Program-made: the position numbers and the translations under genes
Shown here: positions 5,655 to 7,745 of the stretch, piece after piece
How positions within the stretch are numbered: position 1 is the first letter of the stretch
Layout of the letters: the number at the start of each line of letters is the position of its first letter
Source of the DNA: an uncultured bacterium
Lineage (GTDB): Bacteria; Cyanobacteriota; Vampirovibrionia; Gastranaerophilales; Gastranaerophilaceae
DNA: 7,745 nt
NCBI GenBank assembly: GCA_900549855.1
Contig: URPS01000067.1
Coordinates: 1-7,745, forward strand
Direction of reading: 5' to 3'
The notes under the pieces: model-generated
What the model was told of the DNA's origin: nothing
Database searches by the model: none
The model's input: the letters and a program-made list of their open reading frames with translations, nothing else

Positions 5655-7529
5655 CTATGCTTCGCTTTCTGCAGGTAGTTGGTTCTTTGGAATATATTCT
5701 TCCTCTTCTTCCGGAGGTAAATTGATAGGCAAGCGGAAACCAAAAGTAGAGCCTTCGCCCTCTTTAGAGTTTACGAATACTTGACCATGGTGATGCTTTT
5801 CAACCGTAACCTTAACAAGGTGTAAACCAAGTCCTGTGCCTTTTACGGTATGAGTTGCATTTTCGCATCTATAAAATCTATCAAATACTTTTTTCTGATC
5901 TTGTTCAGAAATTCCAGGACCTTGATCTTCTACACTTACTTCTACATACTCACCATCACGAGAACGTTCAACTCTAACCTTTATACGTTTTCCATCAGGA
6001 GAATACTTGATTGCGTTTGACAAAATATTCATAAATGCACGAGAAATACTGTCGATGTTAACATAAATTTGAGGTAAATCAGGTTCTTTCATAATAGAAA
6101 TTGTTAAATCGTGTTCTTTTGCAAGAACTTGAACTTGATTTACAGCATCTTCTATAATCTCAATAATATCAGTCTTAGTTTTTTCCATTTTAACGTTTTG
6201 AGCTTCATATCTTGAGAAATCCAAGATATCATTAACCATGCGATTAAGTCTTATTATTTCTTGGTTCATAACACCGATAAATTCTCTTTGAGTATTAAAA
6301 TCAAAATCGTTACCATAACTATAAAGCGTATCAATATAGCTTCTCAAAACAGTTACAGGAGTTCTAAGTTCGTGAGAAACATTAGAAATAAAGTTAGAAC
6401 GCAATTGATCCATCTCAACATCTTTTGTTACATCAATCAATACAATAATATAGCCAACATAAGAATTAGAACGTGTAAACATCGGAGATATCAAACATTT
6501 CAGAATTCTTTTGTCAATCTCGATATTGAATGGAACAGGTGAACCATCATCATCAAGTGGAGTATCTTTAAATTGGGTAATTTTATCCGCAAAACAAAAT
6601 TCACCACTAGAATCACAGAATTGTTGAATTTGAGTATTAACAATATCTTTTTCATCCACTTCCAACAATCTTTTTGCATAATTATTAACCATAATTACTT
6701 TGTCATGGTTATCGCACACAACAACACCATTAACAATACTCATTAGCACTGATTCGAGTTTGTTACGCTCAAAAGTAAGACTTTCAATCGTTTGTTCGTT
6801 ATAACGGCTCAATCTCTCAGACATATCATTGAAAGCGCCATAAAGCTCTTTTACTTCGCTATCAACGTCCTTATCATCAATCATATAGCCGAACTCGCCG
6901 GAAGAAATCTTTTTAACACCCTGATGAAGTTTTCTAAGTTCACGTGTAATAATAGAAGAGTTCATGTAAATAATTCCGACAATAACAAGCCATGCCAGAA
7001 TAAACACAATTGCAAGCGAGGTTTGAGAAGTTGCTGAAACCCTGTCCATAATAGTTCCACTCAAACCCACAGTTACAGAACCAACATTCTGCGCATTACC
7101 CAGATTCTTTACAACCATCGGCGAACTTACCGTAATCCTTGCCCTATCTGCTTGTTCTGGGTAATCATCTTTGCTGGAATAAATTACTTTTGATTTGTTA
7201 TCCTTAAAAATAATGAACGCAATATCATCATTACTGTTCAATACAGATACGGAATTCGCTCTCAAAGCATCATATTTTGCAAGTTCCGGAACATCTTTAG
7301 TAACTTCAACACCCTCTATCGCCAAAGTCTTTGATAAAACTTGCGCAAAATTTTTATAAGCACTGTTCATATTTTGCGTAATACTATAAGTCGCAAAACC
7401 TGCCGCAGCAAAGATAAAAGCCGTACTTACCCCAAGACCGGCAAGTATCAGTCTAGTCTGAGCTGTCATTCCTTTTTTTTGCTTCTTCTCTGTCTTTTCA
7501 GATTTCTTTAATTCAGCGCTCGTTTCCAT
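5655..7529 (-). CDS. Membrane sensor histidine kinase, HAMP-PAS-HisKA (NblS/WalK-like)
   Basis: The product is 624 residues from the chosen start. A lysine-rich cytoplasmic tail (1-21) leads to membrane segment 1 (about 26-50). An extracytoplasmic sensor region (about 51-170) and membrane segment 2 (about 171-189) follow, then HAMP (about 190-245) and a PAS domain (about 254-370). The HisKA domain carries the phosphoacceptor in SNVSHELRTPVT, H386. The ATPase domain has the N box NILSNAIKYSPDG (N505), the G1 box EDQGPGIS (533-540), F box VFDRFYR and G2 box GTGLGL (564-569). An acidic tail PPEEEEEY ends the protein. QREFIGVMNQEIIRLNRMVNDIL resembles NblS/Hik33 and WalK, kinases tied to stress or cell-wall control; that assignment is inference. 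No response regulator gene is in the window. Upstream in-frame ATGs at 7580 and 7556 lack a ribosome binding site, and the first lies within a repeat, so I chose 7529. Confidence 0.9.
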   Translation of the reverse strand: METSAELKKSEKTEKKQKKGMTAQTRLILAGLGVSTAFIFAAAGFATYSITQNMNSAYKNFAQVLSKTLAIEGVEVTKDVPELAKYDALRANSVSVLNSNDDIAFIIFKDNKSKVIYSSKDDYPEQADRARITVSSPMVVKNLGNAQNVGSVTVGLSGTIMDRVSATSQTSLAIVFILAWLVIVGIIYMNSSIITRELRKLHQGVKKISSGEFGYMIDDKDVDSEVKELYGAFNDMSERLSRYNEQTIESLTFERNKLESVLMSIVNGVVVCDNHDKVIMVNNYAKRLLEVDEKDIVNTQIQQFCDSSGEFCFADKITQFKDTPLDDDGSPVPFNIEIDKRILKCLISPMFTRSNSYVGYIIVLIDVTKDVEMDQLRSNFISNVSHELRTPVTVLRSYIDTLYSYGNDFDFNTQREFIGVMNQEIIRLNRMVNDILDFSRYEAQNVKMEKTKTDIIEIIEDAVNQVQVLAKEHDLTISIMKEPDLPQIYVNIDSISRAFMNILSNAIKYSPDGKRIKVRVERSRDGEYVEVSVEDQGPGISEQDQKKVFDRFYRCENATHTVKGTGLGLHLVKVTVEKHHHGQVFVNSKEGEGSTFGFRLPINLPPEEEEEYIPKNQLPAESEA

Positions 7530-7535
7530 ATCAAA

Positions 7536-7544
7536 ATTATACCA
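7536..7544 (-). promoter_or_regulatory. Candidate extended -10 promoter of the kinase gene
   Basis: On the minus strand the sequence TGGTATAAT is a full extended -10 (TGn plus consensus TATAAT at 7536-7541). The hexamer 17 bp upstream, TACCAC, is a poor -35, which is tolerated at extended -10 promoters. The expected start of transcription falls at about 7529-7530, on or next to the ATG at 7529, so the mRNA would be essentially leaderless. This agrees with the lack of any ribosome binding site there. Confidence 0.5.
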
Positions 7545-7564
7545 TACAAACTCCATTTGTGGTA

Positions 7565-7638
7565 CTACGTACGTAGACATTGGGTCGGCTGCTTGGTGAA
7601 AACTACAAGATAATATTATAACTACAAGCTCCGCCTCA
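7565..7638 (-). repeat. Intergenic repeat, right copy 1 (next to the kinase)
   Basis: Read on the minus strand this unit runs TGAGGCGGAGCTTGTAGTT, a self-complementary AT core (ATAATATTAT, 7610-7619 region), CTTGTAGTT again, CACCAAGCAGCC, GACCCAATGT and the perfect palindrome CTACGTACGTAG (7565-7576). It is the same family as the two copies at the left end but inverted. Positions 7584-7638 are identical, all 55 bases, to 7691-7745. It lies directly upstream of the kinase, in the same orientation relative to that gene as the left copies have relative to dnaN. Confidence 0.85.
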
Positions 7639-7670
7639 TTGGTGAAACTACTGGAACGATGTACATTTAC

Positions 7671-7745
7671 CTACGCACGTAGACACAATTGTCGGCTGCT
7701 TGGTGAAAACTACAAGATAATATTATAACTACAAGCTCCGCCTCA
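7671..7745 (-). repeat. Intergenic repeat, right copy 2 (reaches window edge)
   Basis: This is a second minus-strand unit, offset by 107 bp from the first and sharing a 55-base identical block (7691-7745). Its palindrome reads CTACGTGCGTAG on the minus strand (7671-7682), the same central change seen in left copy 2. The segment between the two right units (7639-7670) begins with TTGGTGAAACTAC, a partial echo of the repeat, so it may be a degenerate fragment. The unit reaches the end of the window and the array may continue. Confidence 0.8.

Noticed and set aside
6261..6542. Plus-strand open frame inside the kinase gene
   Set aside because: It is antisense to the HisKA/PAS coding region, has no ribosome binding site and no recognisable domain; a shadow of the kinase frame.
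7473..7480. Eight-T run (eight A in the kinase mRNA) as a programmed slippage site
   Set aside because: It encodes the lysine-rich N-terminal tail, and I see no alternative-frame product or stimulatory structure that would make slippage meaningful.
2..7745. Composite transposon bounded by the inverted repeats
   Set aside because: The enclosed genes are core and mostly essential and there is no transposase; the repeats look like dispersed intergenic elements.

Overview
This is an AT-rich bacterial window that holds six intact protein genes and no RNA gene that I can recognise. Five genes lie on the plus strand: dnaN (DNA polymerase III sliding clamp), leuD (isopropylmalate isomerase-type small subunit), murD, ftsW and murG. 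One long sensor histidine kinase gene lies on the minus strand and converges on murG.

The organism looks like a non-photosynthetic relative of Cyanobacteria (Vampirovibrionia/Melainabacteria, perhaps Gastranaerophilales). I infer this from the low GC, the clamp's PVLANVLIE start and MPVQLRS end (cyanobacterial in flavour, from memory), and a kinase whose dimerisation region resembles cyanobacterial NblS/Hik33 as well as Firmicutes WalK. It is a judgement from sequence feel, not from a database search.

Layout: positions 1-239 hold two copies of a roughly 91-bp intergenic repeat followed by a candidate dnaN promoter. dnaN (240-1361) and leuD (1408-1902) follow with a short gap. A 91-bp spacer with a small hairpin leads to murD (1994-3412), which overlaps ftsW (3396-4547), which overlaps murG (4528-5631). 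This is a compact translationally coupled division and cell-wall block: MurD adds D-Glu to UDP-MurNAc-Ala, MurG makes lipid II, and FtsW polymerises it at the septum. The kinase (5655-7529, minus) ends 23 bp beyond the murG stop. Positions 7530-7745 hold its candidate promoter and two more copies of the same intergenic repeat, in the opposite orientation.

Two things stand out. First, murD carries an 86-bp palindromic element (2722-2807, 15-bp perfect terminal inverted repeats plus a nested inner inverted repeat). It is read through in frame and adds about 29 residues to a probable surface loop of the central domain, much like the coding palindromic elements described in Rickettsia. Second, a repeat family with a conserved CTACGTACGTAG-type palindrome and a variable but self-complementary AT-rich hairpin sits upstream of both outermost genes, dnaN and the kinase. 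It keeps the same orientation relative to each gene, and the copies may contribute promoter sequence.
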